Shown: in pieces, positions 52,293 through 61,173 of the stretch | Numbering within the stretch: position 1 is the first letter of the stretch | Layout: each line of letters opens with the position of its first letter | NCBI RefSeq assembly: GCF_002285795.1 | Contig: NZ_CP022961.1 | Span: 5,212,001 to 5,276,000, forward strand | Direction of reading: 5' to 3' | From: Plantactinospora sp. KBS50 | GTDB taxonomy: Bacteria; Actinomycetota; Actinomycetes; Mycobacteriales; Micromonosporaceae | DNA: 64,000 bases | The notes under the pieces: model-generated | Seen by the model: only the letters and a program-made list of their open reading frames with translations | What the model was told of the DNA's origin: nothing | Database searches by the model: none | Made by a program: the position numbers and the translations under genes

Positions 52293-53923
52293 GCACCGCG
52301 TACGCCGACGGCGGATCCGGCTGGCGCACCGCGGGCACCATGGTCGGCATCGTCTGGCGTACCCGCAGGCGCGGCATCCTCGTCCGGGTGGCCGCGCTCG
52401 CCGCCGGCCTGATCGGTACGGCCGCTGCCGTGGCCGGCCTCTACGACACCCCTGCCAAGATCCGCGGCTATGCCGAGGCGGTCACCTCGGGCAGCGCGCT
52501 GGCCGCGATCAACGGCCGCGTCGAGGGCATCGACAGCCTGGGCGGGGTGATCCAGGACGAGTTCGGGTTCCTCGCCGCGTTCCTGCTCCCGCTGCTGGGC
52601 ATCGGGCTGGTCGCCGGCTCGACCCGGCGGGAGGAGGAGTCGGGCCGGCTGGAGACGGTCCTCGCCGGCCGGATCCGCCGGTACCAGCCGGCGCTGGCGG
52701 CCCTCACCGTCGCGACCGCGGCGATCCTCGGCACGTCCGTGCTGTTCGCCGCCGGCCTGGCGGTCACCGGGGTCGGGATGTCCGGCGCGATCCTCTACAG
52801 CGCGGCGCTCGGCGCCCTGGCCTTCGTGTTCGCCGGGTTCGCGGCGCTGTGCGCGCAGTTCGTCCGGCACACCCGCGCGGTGTACACGGCGACCCTGATC
52901 GTGCTGGCCGTGGCGTACGTCCTGCGCGGGGTCGGCGACACCGCCGGTGACACCGCCGGCAACGCCACCGGCGCCTGGCTGACCTGGCTGTCCCCGCTGG
53001 GTTGGGCGGAGAAGACCGCGCCGTTCGGGGACCAGCGGTGGTGGGTGCTCGCCCTCCCGGCCGTCGTGGGCCTGGCCTGCGGCGGCGCGGCCGTGTGGCT
53101 GGCCGCCCGCCGCGACGTCGGCAGCGCCCTGCTGCGGGGCCGCGCGGGTCCGGCCCGCGCGGGCCGGTCGCGGCGCGGGGCGCTCGGGTTCGCGGCCCGG
53201 CTGCACCTGCCGGCGGCCGCCGGCTGGTTGGCCGGCGGGCTCCTGCTGGCCGGGATGATGGGCGCGCTGGCCCGGCAGTTCCTCGACGCGATGGCCGGCA
53301 ACCCGGCCCTGGCCGAGGTCATGGGGATCGACGGTGGCCGGCCGCTGGCCGGCTTCGTCGCCTCGACCCAGCTCTACCTGGCGATCATCGGCGCCGGGTA
53401 CGTCGTACAGGCCGTCGGTGCGCTCCGCGGCGAGGAGACCGAGGGCCGGCTGGAGACCCGGCTCGCCGGCACGCTGTCCCGGCCGCGCTGGCTGGCGGCG
53501 CACGCCGTCGCGGTCGCCGCCGGGCTGGTGCTCATCGTCGCCGGTTCCTCGACGGTCCTGGCGCTCTCGACCACCTGGTCGGTGGGGAACGCCGACGAGT
53601 TCGGCGCGACCATCGCGGCGGGGCTGGCCTACCTGCCGGCGGAACTCGTCTTCGCCGGTCTCGCGCTGGCACTGTTCGGGCTGTGGCCGCGCGCCCTGGC
53701 CCTCGGCTGGGTCGGGTACGCCGGGACGACCTTCATCGCCCTGCTCGGCCCCGGCCTGAACCTCGCACAGTGGGCACTCGACCTCGCGCCCACCACGCAC
53801 GTCGGCAGTCCGCCGCTGGGCACGGTCGACCCGCTCGGGCTGGCCACGCTCGCCGGCGTCGCCGGTGCGCTCACGCTGACCGGGTTCGTCGCGTTTCGTC
53901 GCCGGGACGTACCGCGGACCTGA
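52289..53923 (+). CDS. ABC exporter permease subunit
   Basis: A 544-residue membrane protein with about twelve helices, of the type found in actinomycete polyketide-antibiotic exporters. It has a repeated layout: a membrane block, then a RREEESGRLETVLAGRI stretch, and a second block with RGEETEGRLETRLAGTLSR. ATG 52289 overlaps the ATPase stop (ATGA). It has no ATPase domain and depends on the preceding gene. Confidence 0.88.
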   Translation: MSTAYADGGSGWRTAGTMVGIVWRTRRRGILVRVAALAAGLIGTAAAVAGLYDTPAKIRGYAEAVTSGSALAAINGRVEGIDSLGGVIQDEFGFLAAFLLPLLGIGLVAGSTRREEESGRLETVLAGRIRRYQPALAALTVATAAILGTSVLFAAGLAVTGVGMSGAILYSAALGALAFVFAGFAALCAQFVRHTRAVYTATLIVLAVAYVLRGVGDTAGDTAGNATGAWLTWLSPLGWAEKTAPFGDQRWWVLALPAVVGLACGGAAVWLAARRDVGSALLRGRAGPARAGRSRRGALGFAARLHLPAAAGWLAGGLLLAGMMGALARQFLDAMAGNPALAEVMGIDGGRPLAGFVASTQLYLAIIGAGYVVQAVGALRGEETEGRLETRLAGTLSRPRWLAAHAVAVAAGLVLIVAGSSTVLALSTTWSVGNADEFGATIAAGLAYLPAELVFAGLALALFGLWPRALALGWVGYAGTTFIALLGPGLNLAQWALDLAPTTHVGSPPLGTVDPLGLATLAGVAGALTLTGFVAFRRRDVPRT

Positions 53924-53957
53924 GCGCCTCGGGCCGGGCCGAGCCGGCGCGCGCGGC

Positions 53958-54035
53958 GGTGGTCCGGGCTCGGGTCAGGGCCGCCGGCCGGACCGCGGTG
54001 GTCCGGGCTCGGGTCAGGACCGCTGGCCGGACCGC
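53958..54035. repeat. 39-bp tandem repeat between the exporter and sigma factor genes
   Basis: Two near-identical 39-bp units (53958-53996 and 53997-54035; ggtggtccgggctcgggtca core). The second copy covers the last seven codons and stop of the convergent sigma gene. Confidence 0.88.
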
Positions 54036-55297
54036 GGCGGCGTCCGCCCGAGTGCCGCGGCGCGGGCGACGAACAGTTCGCGTTCGCGAGCGTTGCGGGT
54101 CAGCGCGGCGGCCCGCTCGAACTCCCGACGCGCCTGCGCGACGCGGCCGAGCCGGGCCAGCAGATCGCCCCGGACCGCCGGCAGCAGGGCGTACCCCGGC
54201 AGGTCCAGACCGTCCACGATGGGCAGCGCGCGCTGCGGACCGTACGCGTTGCCGACCGCCACGGCCCGGTTCAGCTCCACCACCGGCGAGGGTGAGACGT
54301 GGGCCAGCACCGCGTACAGCGTGGCGATGCGGTCCCAGTCGGTGTCGGCGGCCGTGGCCGCCCGGGCGTGGCAGGCCGCGATCTCGGCCTGTAGGACGTA
54401 CGGTCCGAGCGTCCCGGCGGCCCGGTCGAGGGACGCCAGGCCGCGCCGGATGAGCAGCCGGTCCCACCGGCCACGGTCCTGGTCGGGCAGGAGTACCGGG
54501 TTGCCGTCCCGGTCGGTACGCGCCGCCGTGCGGGACGCCTGGATCTCCATGAGCGCCACCAGGCCGTGCACCTCGGGCTCGTGCGGTGCCAGCCCGGCCA
54601 GGATGCGGCCCAGCCGCAGCGCCTCGCCGCAGAGGGTGGGCCGCATCCACTCGTCCCCGGCGGTGGCCGCGTACCCCTCGTTGAAGATCAGGTAGATCAC
54701 CTCAAGCACCGAGGCCAGCCGCGCGGCGGCCTCGGCCGGCGGCGGCAGTTCGATCGGGATCCGCCGCTCGGCGAGGATCCGCTTGGCCCGGGTGATCCGC
54801 TGCCCGACGGTGGATTCGGTCGCCAGGTAGGCCCGGGCGATCTCCGCCGTGCTCAGGCCGCCGAGCAGCCGCAACGTGAGCGCCACCCGGGCCTCGGTCG
54901 AGAGCACCGGGTGGCAGGTCGTGAAGATCAGCCGCAGCAGGTCGTCGCCGACGTAGTCGTCGAGGCCGGCCGCGAGGTCGGGCTCGACGGCCGCGGGCGT
55001 GGCCCGGCCGACCTCTTCGAGCTTGCGCCGGTAGCGGGCCTGCCGGCGCAGCAGATCCACCGCGCGGTGCCGGGCCGTGGCCATCAGCCAGGACGGCGGA
55101 TGATCCGGTACGCCGTCGGCCGGCCACTGTTCCAGCGCGATGACCAGGGTGTCCTGGGCGAGTTCCTCGGCCAGGCCCAGGTCGCCGACGATCCGGGCCA
55201 GCGCCGCGACGATCCGGGCCGACTCCATCCGCCAGACCGTCTCGACGACGTGGCGCGGATCGGCGGCCGGTCCGGCAGCCGATCCGCCCTCGTCCAT
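54014..55297 (-). CDS. ECF sigma factor, ECF42-like, with a long C-terminal domain
   Basis: A 427-residue ECF-type sigma factor. Sigma-2 (VWRMESARIVAALARIVGDL, ELAQDTLVIALEQWP) and sigma-4 (TLRLLGGLSTAEIARAYLA, STVGQRITRAKRIL) are near residues 20-90 and 130-185. The remaining about 240 residues form the TPR-like C-terminal domain (YLIFNEGYAATAGDEWMRP, PVVELNRAVAVGNAYG) typical of ECF42/DUF6596 sigma factors, which have no anti-sigma factor and instead neighbour a YCII/DGPF protein, exactly as here. Confidence 0.9.
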   Translation of the reverse strand: MDEGGSAAGPAADPRHVVETVWRMESARIVAALARIVGDLGLAEELAQDTLVIALEQWPADGVPDHPPSWLMATARHRAVDLLRRQARYRRKLEEVGRATPAAVEPDLAAGLDDYVGDDLLRLIFTTCHPVLSTEARVALTLRLLGGLSTAEIARAYLATESTVGQRITRAKRILAERRIPIELPPPAEAAARLASVLEVIYLIFNEGYAATAGDEWMRPTLCGEALRLGRILAGLAPHEPEVHGLVALMEIQASRTAARTDRDGNPVLLPDQDRGRWDRLLIRRGLASLDRAAGTLGPYVLQAEIAACHARAATAADTDWDRIATLYAVLAHVSPSPVVELNRAVAVGNAYGPQRALPIVDGLDLPGYALLPAVRGDLLARLGRVAQARREFERAAALTRNARERELFVARAAALGRTPPRSGQRS

Positions 55298-55314
55298 GGG
55301 CGCGCCGGACCGGG

Positions 55315-55746
55315 TCAGGACGCCGGCCCGGGACCCGGCGGGTCAGCCGGCCCGGATCCGGGTGCGCCCGGCGCACCGGCAGCGCCGGGCATGTCCTCCG
55401 GACCGAACACCTTGAGCACGTCCACCTCGCCCTCCCAGCCCGGCCACAGGTCCCGGTGCAGCTTCATGAACCGCGATGCCCACTCCACGGCCTCGGCCCG
55501 GGACCGGACCTCGTACAGGGCGTAGCTGATCGTCTCCTTCGCCTCGGCGAACGGGCCGTCGGTGACGCTGAGCGCGCCACCGTGGACCTCCACCCGGGAA
55601 CCCGTGGCGCTGGGTGCGAGGCCGGCGGTCTCCAGCAGCGCGCCCACGGCGGTGGCCTCGGCGCCGAGTTTCATGATGGCGTCCATCAGCCCGGGCGGGG
55701 GCGGGGCGGCCGGGCGGGGGCCCTTCAACAGCGTCAGGTAGCGCAT
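55315..55746 (-). CDS. YCII-related (DGPF) domain protein
   Basis: A 143-residue YCII-family protein: MRYLTLLKG start, GALLETAGLAPSATG, TDGPFAEAKETISYALYEV (the DGPF motif) and WASRFMKLHRDLWPGWEGEV. These proteins are the usual partners of ECF42 sigma factors, 17 bp downstream, and may act with them in signalling. ATG 55746 is chosen over the longer frame because GAGAGG lies nine bases upstream. A Gly/Pro/Ala tail follows the domain. Confidence 0.88.
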   Translation of the reverse strand: MRYLTLLKGPRPAAPPPPGLMDAIMKLGAEATAVGALLETAGLAPSATGSRVEVHGGALSVTDGPFAEAKETISYALYEVRSRAEAVEWASRFMKLHRDLWPGWEGEVDVLKVFGPEDMPGAAGAPGAPGSGPADPPGPGPAS

Positions 55747-55936
55747 GACGCAGATCCTCTCACTCACGAACGGTCAGATCTTGCCTGGTCAGCCAGGGGA
55801 TGACCAGATCTCTACCTGGACCTCGACCGGCGGCCGCCGGATCCGACAGGGCGGTGGCGGATTTCCGGGACGTTTTTCCGGCGGGCCGCCGGGCCGGTCC
55901 GCCGGGTGACACCGCGCCACGATGTTTAAGGCTTGA

Positions 55937-55946
55937 CTTATATAAG
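55937..55946. promoter_or_regulatory. Palindromic promoter/operator of the second ArsR gene
   Basis: CTTATATAAG, a perfect ten-base palindrome in an AT-rich patch, 22 bases before the ArsR GTG, can serve as both the -10 element and an ArsR binding site. Confidence 0.45.
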
Positions 55947-55968
55947 CGCCGGCTGTCTACTGGGCGGC

Positions 55969-56337
55969 GTGCACGCGTTCGATGTGCTCGGCGATCCGGT
56001 GCGGCGGCGGATCCTCGAGTTGCTCGCCGAGGGCGAGGCGACGGCCGGCGCGGTCGGCGAGGTGGTCCGGGCGGAGTTCGGCATCTCCCAGCCGGCCGTC
56101 TCGCAGCACCTGAAGGTGCTGCGGGACAGCGGCTTCACCACCGTCCGGCCGCTCGGCCCGCGCCGCCTGTACGCGGTCGATCCGGCACCGCTGCGCGAGG
56201 TGGACGCCTGGCTCGACCAGTTCCGGCGGTTCTGGACGCCGCACCTGGCCGCCCTGGCCACCGAACTGGCCCGCGGGCGCCGCCAGCGCCGGCTGGCCGC
56301 CGAAGGGACATCAAACGAAGAGGATGAAGAATCATGA
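55969..56337 (+). CDS. ArsR-family regulator
   Basis: A 122-residue ArsR protein: FDVLGDPVRRRILELLAEGE, helix-turn-helix GISQPAVSQHLKVLRDSGF, wing PLGPRRLYAVDPAPLREVDAWL. No metal-binding cysteines are seen, so it is not a classical arsenic sensor. GTG 55969 lacks a Shine-Dalgarno and follows a palindromic promoter by about 20 bases. The stop overlaps the SRPBCC gene (ATGA). Confidence 0.9.
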   Translation: MHAFDVLGDPVRRRILELLAEGEATAGAVGEVVRAEFGISQPAVSQHLKVLRDSGFTTVRPLGPRRLYAVDPAPLREVDAWLDQFRRFWTPHLAALATELARGRRQRRLAAEGTSNEEDEES

Positions 56338-57002
56338 TCAATATTGATGTCGACCACCAGCTCAGCGCGGTCGAGCGGCGGTTCGGCAGCCGGGTGCTGC
56401 CGGCCGGGGAGGCCCGGGTGGTCACCGTGAGCCAGACCTACGACGCCGAACTGGCCGACGTGTGGGAGGCGTGCACGAACGCCGAACGCATCCCCCGATG
56501 GTTCCTGCCGATCACCGGCGACCTGCGGCCGGGCGGAAAATTCCAGCTGGAGGGCAACGCGAGCGGCACGATCGAGAGCTGCGACCCGCCGAACTCCTTC
56601 ACCACCACCTGGGAGAACGGCGGCGAGGTGAGCTGGATCGAGCTGACCCTCGTCGCGGAGGCTCCGGAGCGGACCCGGCTCCAGCTCGAACACGTCGCGC
56701 ACGTCGACGACGAGATGGCGGCCCAGTTCGGTCCGGGCGCCATCGGGATCGGCTGGGACATGGCGATGGTGGGGCTCGCGCTGCACCTGACCACCGACGA
56801 GGCCGTCGACCCCGCCGCCGGCGTCGCCTGGGCAGGCTCACCGGAGGGCAGGGAGTTCATCCGGGGCTCCAGTGAACGGTGGTACGCGGCCAACGTCGCC
56901 GCGGGGACGCCCGCCGAGGAAGCCCGGGCCGCCGCGGACCGGGTGACCGCGGCGTACACCGCCGAGCCGCCGGCCGATCCCTCGGCCGAGCCGCCGGCCT
57001 GA
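56334..57002 (+). CDS. SRPBCC (AHSA1-like) domain protein
   Basis: A 222-residue START-like ligand-binding protein: VVTVSQTYDAELADVWEACTNA, WFLPITGDLRPGGKFQLEGN, and a C-terminal helical part with SPEGREFIRGSSERWYAAN. It is longer than its counterpart at 46263 and ends in a Pro/Ala tail. It is translationally coupled to the ArsR gene. Ligand unknown. Confidence 0.88.
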   Translation: MINIDVDHQLSAVERRFGSRVLPAGEARVVTVSQTYDAELADVWEACTNAERIPRWFLPITGDLRPGGKFQLEGNASGTIESCDPPNSFTTTWENGGEVSWIELTLVAEAPERTRLQLEHVAHVDDEMAAQFGPGAIGIGWDMAMVGLALHLTTDEAVDPAAGVAWAGSPEGREFIRGSSERWYAANVAAGTPAEEARAAADRVTAAYTAEPPADPSAEPPA

Positions 57003-57029
57003 GCGTGCGCGGGCCCTGCGCCCGGGCCG

Positions 57030-58094
57030 TCACGCCCGGGTCGCGGCCGCCGGTTGGAGCAGTGACCGGGGCACGAACAGGCCCAGGCGCAGGGCCCGCA
57101 GCGCGGCCATGGTCCGGGTCGGCACCTCCATCTTGACCAGGATGTGTTCGATGTGGGCCGCGACCGTCCGCTCGGTGACGAACAGCGTGGCCGCGATCCG
57201 CCGGTTCGAGCAGCCGTCCACCAGCAGACCCATCACCTCCAGCTCACGCGGCGTGAGGCCCCGGGTGTTGCCCGCCGGGGAGAGCAGGATGGCGACGGAG
57301 CCGAGGTACGGCGGTTCCGCCGGGCAGGGCACGACGGTGGCGCAGAGATGGTCCGCACCGGACACGCCGGGCACCAGGAAGGCCCGGTACAGCCGGCCGT
57401 CGCGCAGGGTGACCATCGCCGTGTCCAGCAGCGGCGCGGCCGGTACCAGGAACGGATGACCGGGCAGGCCGGGCAGCGGGAGGATCCGGCCGCCGGTGGT
57501 GAGCACGGCGCCGGCGCACACCCGGGGAATGGCCATGACCAGCCCGGTCGCCGGGCGGAGCGGGTCGACCGCGTTGGCGATCGTCGGGGACAGCCGGCCG
57601 AGCACCTCCAGCGGCGCGTCGTCGAGCCCGACGACCCGGCGGTGCAGGGCCAGCAGACCCACGCACCGGCCGTCCGAGGTGGTCAGCGGGACCCCGACAC
57701 CCTCCGGAAGGCCGACCGCCGCCAGTCGATCCCGCAGTGCCCGGCCGGGTGCCCCGGTCAGGTCGCAGAGCCGGCGGGGCGGACCGGGCCGGTCCAGCCG
57801 CACGCCGGCAAGCTCCTGGTAGGTCGCCTCCGGCCGCGCCGGCGGCCCGGTCCGGGCCGCCGGCAGCGCCCGGTAGCCCGTCACGGCCAGCGGAAGAGCG
57901 ACCGACCGGTCCGGGTCGAACAGGATCACCGCGCCGGCGTCGAACGGCAGCAGCCGGCGCAGCGCCCGCAGTACCGCCGCGCCGCGTCGCCGGGCGCCTC
58001 CCGCGGACGACGCGATGAGACCGACCGAAAGCGCGACACTGAGTGGCCGATCAGCGGAATCGGCGTCGATGTCCGTACTGGGCAAGGCTTTCAC
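57030..58094 (-). CDS. LuxR-family regulator with a GAF-like domain
   Basis: A cytoplasmic regulator of about 354 residues. The C-terminus is a LuxR helix-turn-helix (RGLTPRELEVMGLLVDGCSN, IAATLFVTERTVAAHIEHIL); the middle is GAF-like (LPFDAGAVILFDPDRSVALP, VGVPLTTSDGRCVGLLALHR). The start is uncertain: GTG 58094 touches its own GGGAGG, while TTG 58085 is eight bases after it; the frame is open back to GTG 58166. No receiver domain is present, so it probably senses a small ligand. Confidence 0.83.
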   Translation of the reverse strand: MKALPSTDIDADSADRPLSVALSVGLIASSAGGARRRGAAVLRALRRLLPFDAGAVILFDPDRSVALPLAVTGYRALPAARTGPPARPEATYQELAGVRLDRPGPPRRLCDLTGAPGRALRDRLAAVGLPEGVGVPLTTSDGRCVGLLALHRRVVGLDDAPLEVLGRLSPTIANAVDPLRPATGLVMAIPRVCAGAVLTTGGRILPLPGLPGHPFLVPAAPLLDTAMVTLRDGRLYRAFLVPGVSGADHLCATVVPCPAEPPYLGSVAILLSPAGNTRGLTPRELEVMGLLVDGCSNRRIAATLFVTERTVAAHIEHILVKMEVPTRTMAALRALRLGLFVPRSLLQPAAATRA

Positions 58095-58386
58095 CTCCCG
58101 CGAATCGGCAGAGCTGCCAATCGACAGCGCTCCGACCGACCTGTTGTGATCAAGGAGGGATCGCACGAACGCCGGTCGCGTCGACGACCGGCCACGGTGA
58201 GAAGGCTGCGGCCAGTTCCCGCCTGCCGGGCAGGTGAGGAGGTGATTCGGTCACGGTACGGCAGTCGGAATGAGGCCGCCACATTCCTGACGGGCGCGCG
58301 GCGAGGCCGGGGGGCCAGGGTGACACCGCCGCGACGCGTCCGCGGGCACGCGCAGGAAGCCGTTTCCATCTCCTCCGGGGGACCAG

Positions 58387-58731
58387 ATGAGCGGTACCAC
58401 CAGCCAGGCGATCGCGGTCCGTGCCGCGGTCCGACGCTTCTACCGGCTGGTCCAGCTGGACCAGCAACTCGCACCCCGATTCGCGGACGCCGACCTGACC
58501 CGGCTGAGCGAGTCGCTGAGCACGAGCCTGATCGGCGCGCTGGACGGACCCGACCCGGTGCTTCCGGCCAACCTGGTCGACGCGCACCGCCGGCTCGGCC
58601 TTTCAGCGGACGACTACGACCTGCTCGGCCATCTCCTGCTGACCACTCTCCTACCGTTACGACTCGGTCCCGACCTGCTGGTACGGGTGGGAGCCGGGCT
58701 GACCCGCGCCCGGGAGCGGGTGCTCGGATGA
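58387..58731 (+). CDS. Small globin-like protein (truncated haemoglobin, group I type)
   Basis: A 114-residue all-helical protein with the globin B-helix pattern AVRRFYRLVQLDQQLAPRFA and a proximal-His candidate in LVDAHRRLGLSADDYDLLG. It lacks the TrHbII signature seen at 16283 and fits group I better, but the match is weaker. A GGGGGA precedes ATG 58387. The stop overlaps the next small gene by four bases. Confidence 0.65.
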   Translation: MSGTTSQAIAVRAAVRRFYRLVQLDQQLAPRFADADLTRLSESLSTSLIGALDGPDPVLPANLVDAHRRLGLSADDYDLLGHLLLTTLLPLRLGPDLLVRVGAGLTRARERVLG

Positions 58732-58958
58732 GCACCCTCGGTCCGGGCGACGAACAGCTGCACTACAGCGACGGATCACACCGGTGGACCTCACCGCACG
58801 GCAGGAAGGACCAGAAGCTCTGGGAGGAGCGGGTACGCGAGCACCAGCACCGGCACCGGGAACGGCTGGGCAACCGTCCGGCCACCGGCCGCGCCGGGCA
58901 GCCGGCGGGTCGGATCAGCCGATCCGGCCGGCCGGGTACGGGTGCGGCTCGGCGCTGA
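58728..58958 (+). CDS. Small basic hypothetical protein
   Basis: A 76-residue basic protein (YSDGSHRWTSPHGRKDQKLW, then EHQHRHRERLGN and a Gly/Arg-rich end) with no recognised domain. The ATG overlaps the globin stop (ATGA), so it is co-translated; its 3' end overlaps the convergent CBS-BON gene by 44 bp. Confidence 0.55.
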   Translation: MSTLGPGDEQLHYSDGSHRWTSPHGRKDQKLWEERVREHQHRHRERLGNRPATGRAGQPAGRISRSGRPGTGAARR

Positions 58959-59640
58959 ACGGGTGCGCCCGCTGCCAGCCGCCGCCCAGGTCCGCGCTGT
59001 CGTCGTAGCCCGCGGTCAGCTCGTCCAGCACGGCCACCACGCCGGGCGTGGCGGCCACGAACCGGGCGGCGATCCGCGCCGTGCTGCTGCGGTCCAGTTC
59101 ACCGCTGAGGCGGACCACGCCGCGCTCGACCGCCACGGTCACGGTGTCCGGTCCGATCCACAGTGCCCGCAGGGTGTCCAGCACCGCCGCCCGGATCTGG
59201 TCGTCGGGACGGGCGTACAGGGACAGCAGGTCCCGGCGGGACAGCATGCCCACCAGCCGGCCGTGCTCGTCGACCACGGGTAGCCGCTTCACCCGGGCGC
59301 TGTCCATCAGCCGGGCGGCGGCCGACACCGACGCGTCCCGGCTGATCGTCACGGCCGGTCCCGTCATCAGGTCGGCCGCCGTCTCGCCGGTGGCGTCGTG
59401 CCACCCCGGGCGGCGTCCCCGGCCGGCGAGCGGACGGCTCGGCGCGCGGTCCGGATGTTCCAGCTTCGGCAGCAGGTCGGCCTCGGAGACGATCCCGAGC
59501 ACCCGGTTCTCCGGGTCGACCACCGGCACCGCGCTCACCGCGTGTCCCACCAGGAGGTCGGCGATCAGCCGGTAACCGGTGTCCGGTGCCACCGTCACCA
59601 CCTCGCGGGTCATCACGTCCTCGACGCCCCACTGTTTCAT
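58915..59640 (-). CDS. CBS-pair protein with a BON domain
   Basis: A 241-residue protein with two CBS motifs (DVMTREVVTVAPDTGYRLIA, VPVVDPENRVLGIVSEADLL; DLMTGPAVTISRDASVSAAA, LPVVDEHGRLVGMLSRRDLL) followed by a BON domain (IRAAVLDTLRALWIGPDTVT, VVRLSGELDRSS). Such proteins sense adenine nucleotides; homologues occur in the dormancy and redox regulons of actinobacteria. GGGAGG lies seven bases before ATG 59640. Confidence 0.92.
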   Translation of the reverse strand: MKQWGVEDVMTREVVTVAPDTGYRLIADLLVGHAVSAVPVVDPENRVLGIVSEADLLPKLEHPDRAPSRPLAGRGRRPGWHDATGETAADLMTGPAVTISRDASVSAAARLMDSARVKRLPVVDEHGRLVGMLSRRDLLSLYARPDDQIRAAVLDTLRALWIGPDTVTVAVERGVVRLSGELDRSSTARIAARFVAATPGVVAVLDELTAGYDDSADLGGGWQRAHPFSAEPHPYPAGRIG

Positions 59641-59880
59641 CGCGACCTCCCACGGTTTCGCCGTCGGATCCAGCCAACCGCGCCGGCGGGCGCAACGTCA
59701 GGGCCGGCGGCCCCGGCCGGGCCGGGCCGGACGTCCCGACCGGCCGGAACCGCTGGTCCGCGGGGTCGGACCCGGGCATCGGCCACGGCCGGTGACCGCC
59801 CGTTATGCTATTTTCCCGCGTCGATGTGCACCGCCGGGCATCGGAGCACGCGGTCCGCCACCGACCCGGAGGAACAGCGC

Positions 59881-61173
59881 GTGACCCCGTTACCCGTGCC
59901 CGTCGCCGGGAAGCTCCCGGCGCAGTCGGGCACGGATACGGACGGCGCCACCGGTGGCGGAGCCGGTGGCGGCAGCGGCAGCGGCAGCGGCGCCCCGGTG
60001 GGCGGCGGGCCGGCACCGCGGCCCGACGCACCGGCCGGCGCCGCGCTGGGACGGGTCTTCGGGACCTTCTGCGCCGCGCTGCACGCCAGCTCCGGCCTCG
60101 CCTGCGCCGCCGCGGCGCTGGCCGTGCCGGAACCACCCGTCTCGGTGCCGCTGCTGCTGGTGGTGGTCCCCGTGCTGACCTGCTGGTCGCTGGTCTTTGC
60201 CGGGCTGGCCGTACGCCGTGGGCTGCGGCCGGTGCCGGTCGCCGTGGACGTCGGGCTCACCGTGGTCACCTGCCTGCTGATCGGCCGGCTGGTGGCCGCC
60301 GAGGTGCTGCCCGGCGAGGTGAGCTGGATCGCCATCATGGCCAGCACCACGGTGATCGTGGCCCAACTCGGCCTGCCCGCCCGGCTGTCGATTCCGGCCG
60401 GGCTGCTGGTCACCGTCGCGTACGCGGTCGGCGCGCACCTGGCCGGCGACGACGCGGAGGCGACCGCGCACGCCGCCACGCTCGCCGTGCAGACCTTCTC
60501 GGCGGCCGGCCTCGGCTGGCTGGCCCGCCGGGGCAGCCGGAGCGCGGACGCCGCCTTCGCCGGCCACCAGCAGGCGGTCCGGCAGGCCGTGCTGGCGCGG
60601 GCGGCCCGGGCCGCCGAGCGCCAGCAGAACCGCGACCTGCACGACACCGTGCTGTCCACGCTGACCATGGTGGGCCTCGGCGGCGCCGGCGCGGACGGCC
60701 GACTGCGCGACCGGGCCGCCGCCGACCTGCGCACGCTCGCCGGGTTGGCCGGCGCCCGCGGTGGCGCCGACGCGGAGCCGGTGACGGAGCGGCTGGACGA
60801 ACGGCTGCGCGAGGTGCTGGCCTCGACCGGGGGGCACGCCTGCGGTGCGGAGCTGGCACCGGTGACCGTGCCCGGGCCGGTCGCCGCGGCGATCGCCGCC
60901 GGGGTGGCGGAGGCGCTGGCCAACGTGGACCGGCACGCGCCGCAGGCCAGCGTCCGGATCACGCTGCGGGTGACCGGCGGCACCGTGGCGGTCGAGGTGG
61001 TCGACGACGGTCCCGGCTTCGACCCGGGCGCGGTGCCGGCGCACCGGTACGGCCTGCGCGAGTCGATCCGGGGCCGGCTGGCCGCCGTGGGCGGTCGGGC
61101 CGTGGTCGACTCGGCGCCCGGCCGGGGGACCCGGATCCGGCTGGAGTGGCCGGCCGCCGGAGTGGAGCGGTGA
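59881..61173 (+). CDS. Membrane sensor histidine kinase
   Basis: A 430-residue sensor with an N-terminal Gly/Ser linker, about five membrane helices (residues 60-220), a dimerisation helix with the H-box NRDLHDTVLSTLTMVGL, and an ATPase domain (EALANVDRHAPQASVRITLR, VEVVDDGPGFDP). GTG 59881 has GGAGGAACAGCGC upstream. It is the first of three overlapping genes ending in a LuxR-type response regulator. Confidence 0.92.
   Translation: MTPLPVPVAGKLPAQSGTDTDGATGGGAGGGSGSGSGAPVGGGPAPRPDAPAGAALGRVFGTFCAALHASSGLACAAAALAVPEPPVSVPLLLVVVPVLTCWSLVFAGLAVRRGLRPVPVAVDVGLTVVTCLLIGRLVAAEVLPGEVSWIAIMASTTVIVAQLGLPARLSIPAGLLVTVAYAVGAHLAGDDAEATAHAATLAVQTFSAAGLGWLARRGSRSADAAFAGHQQAVRQAVLARAARAAERQQNRDLHDTVLSTLTMVGLGGAGADGRLRDRAAADLRTLAGLAGARGGADAEPVTERLDERLREVLASTGGHACGAELAPVTVPGPVAAAIAAGVAEALANVDRHAPQASVRITLRVTGGTVAVEVVDDGPGFDPGAVPAHRYGLRESIRGRLAAVGGRAVVDSAPGRGTRIRLEWPAAGVER

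Noticed and set aside
51263-53923. 886-codon frame including the exporter permease
   Set aside because: The first 342 codons are out-of-frame ATPase sequence; the permease starts at ATG 52289.
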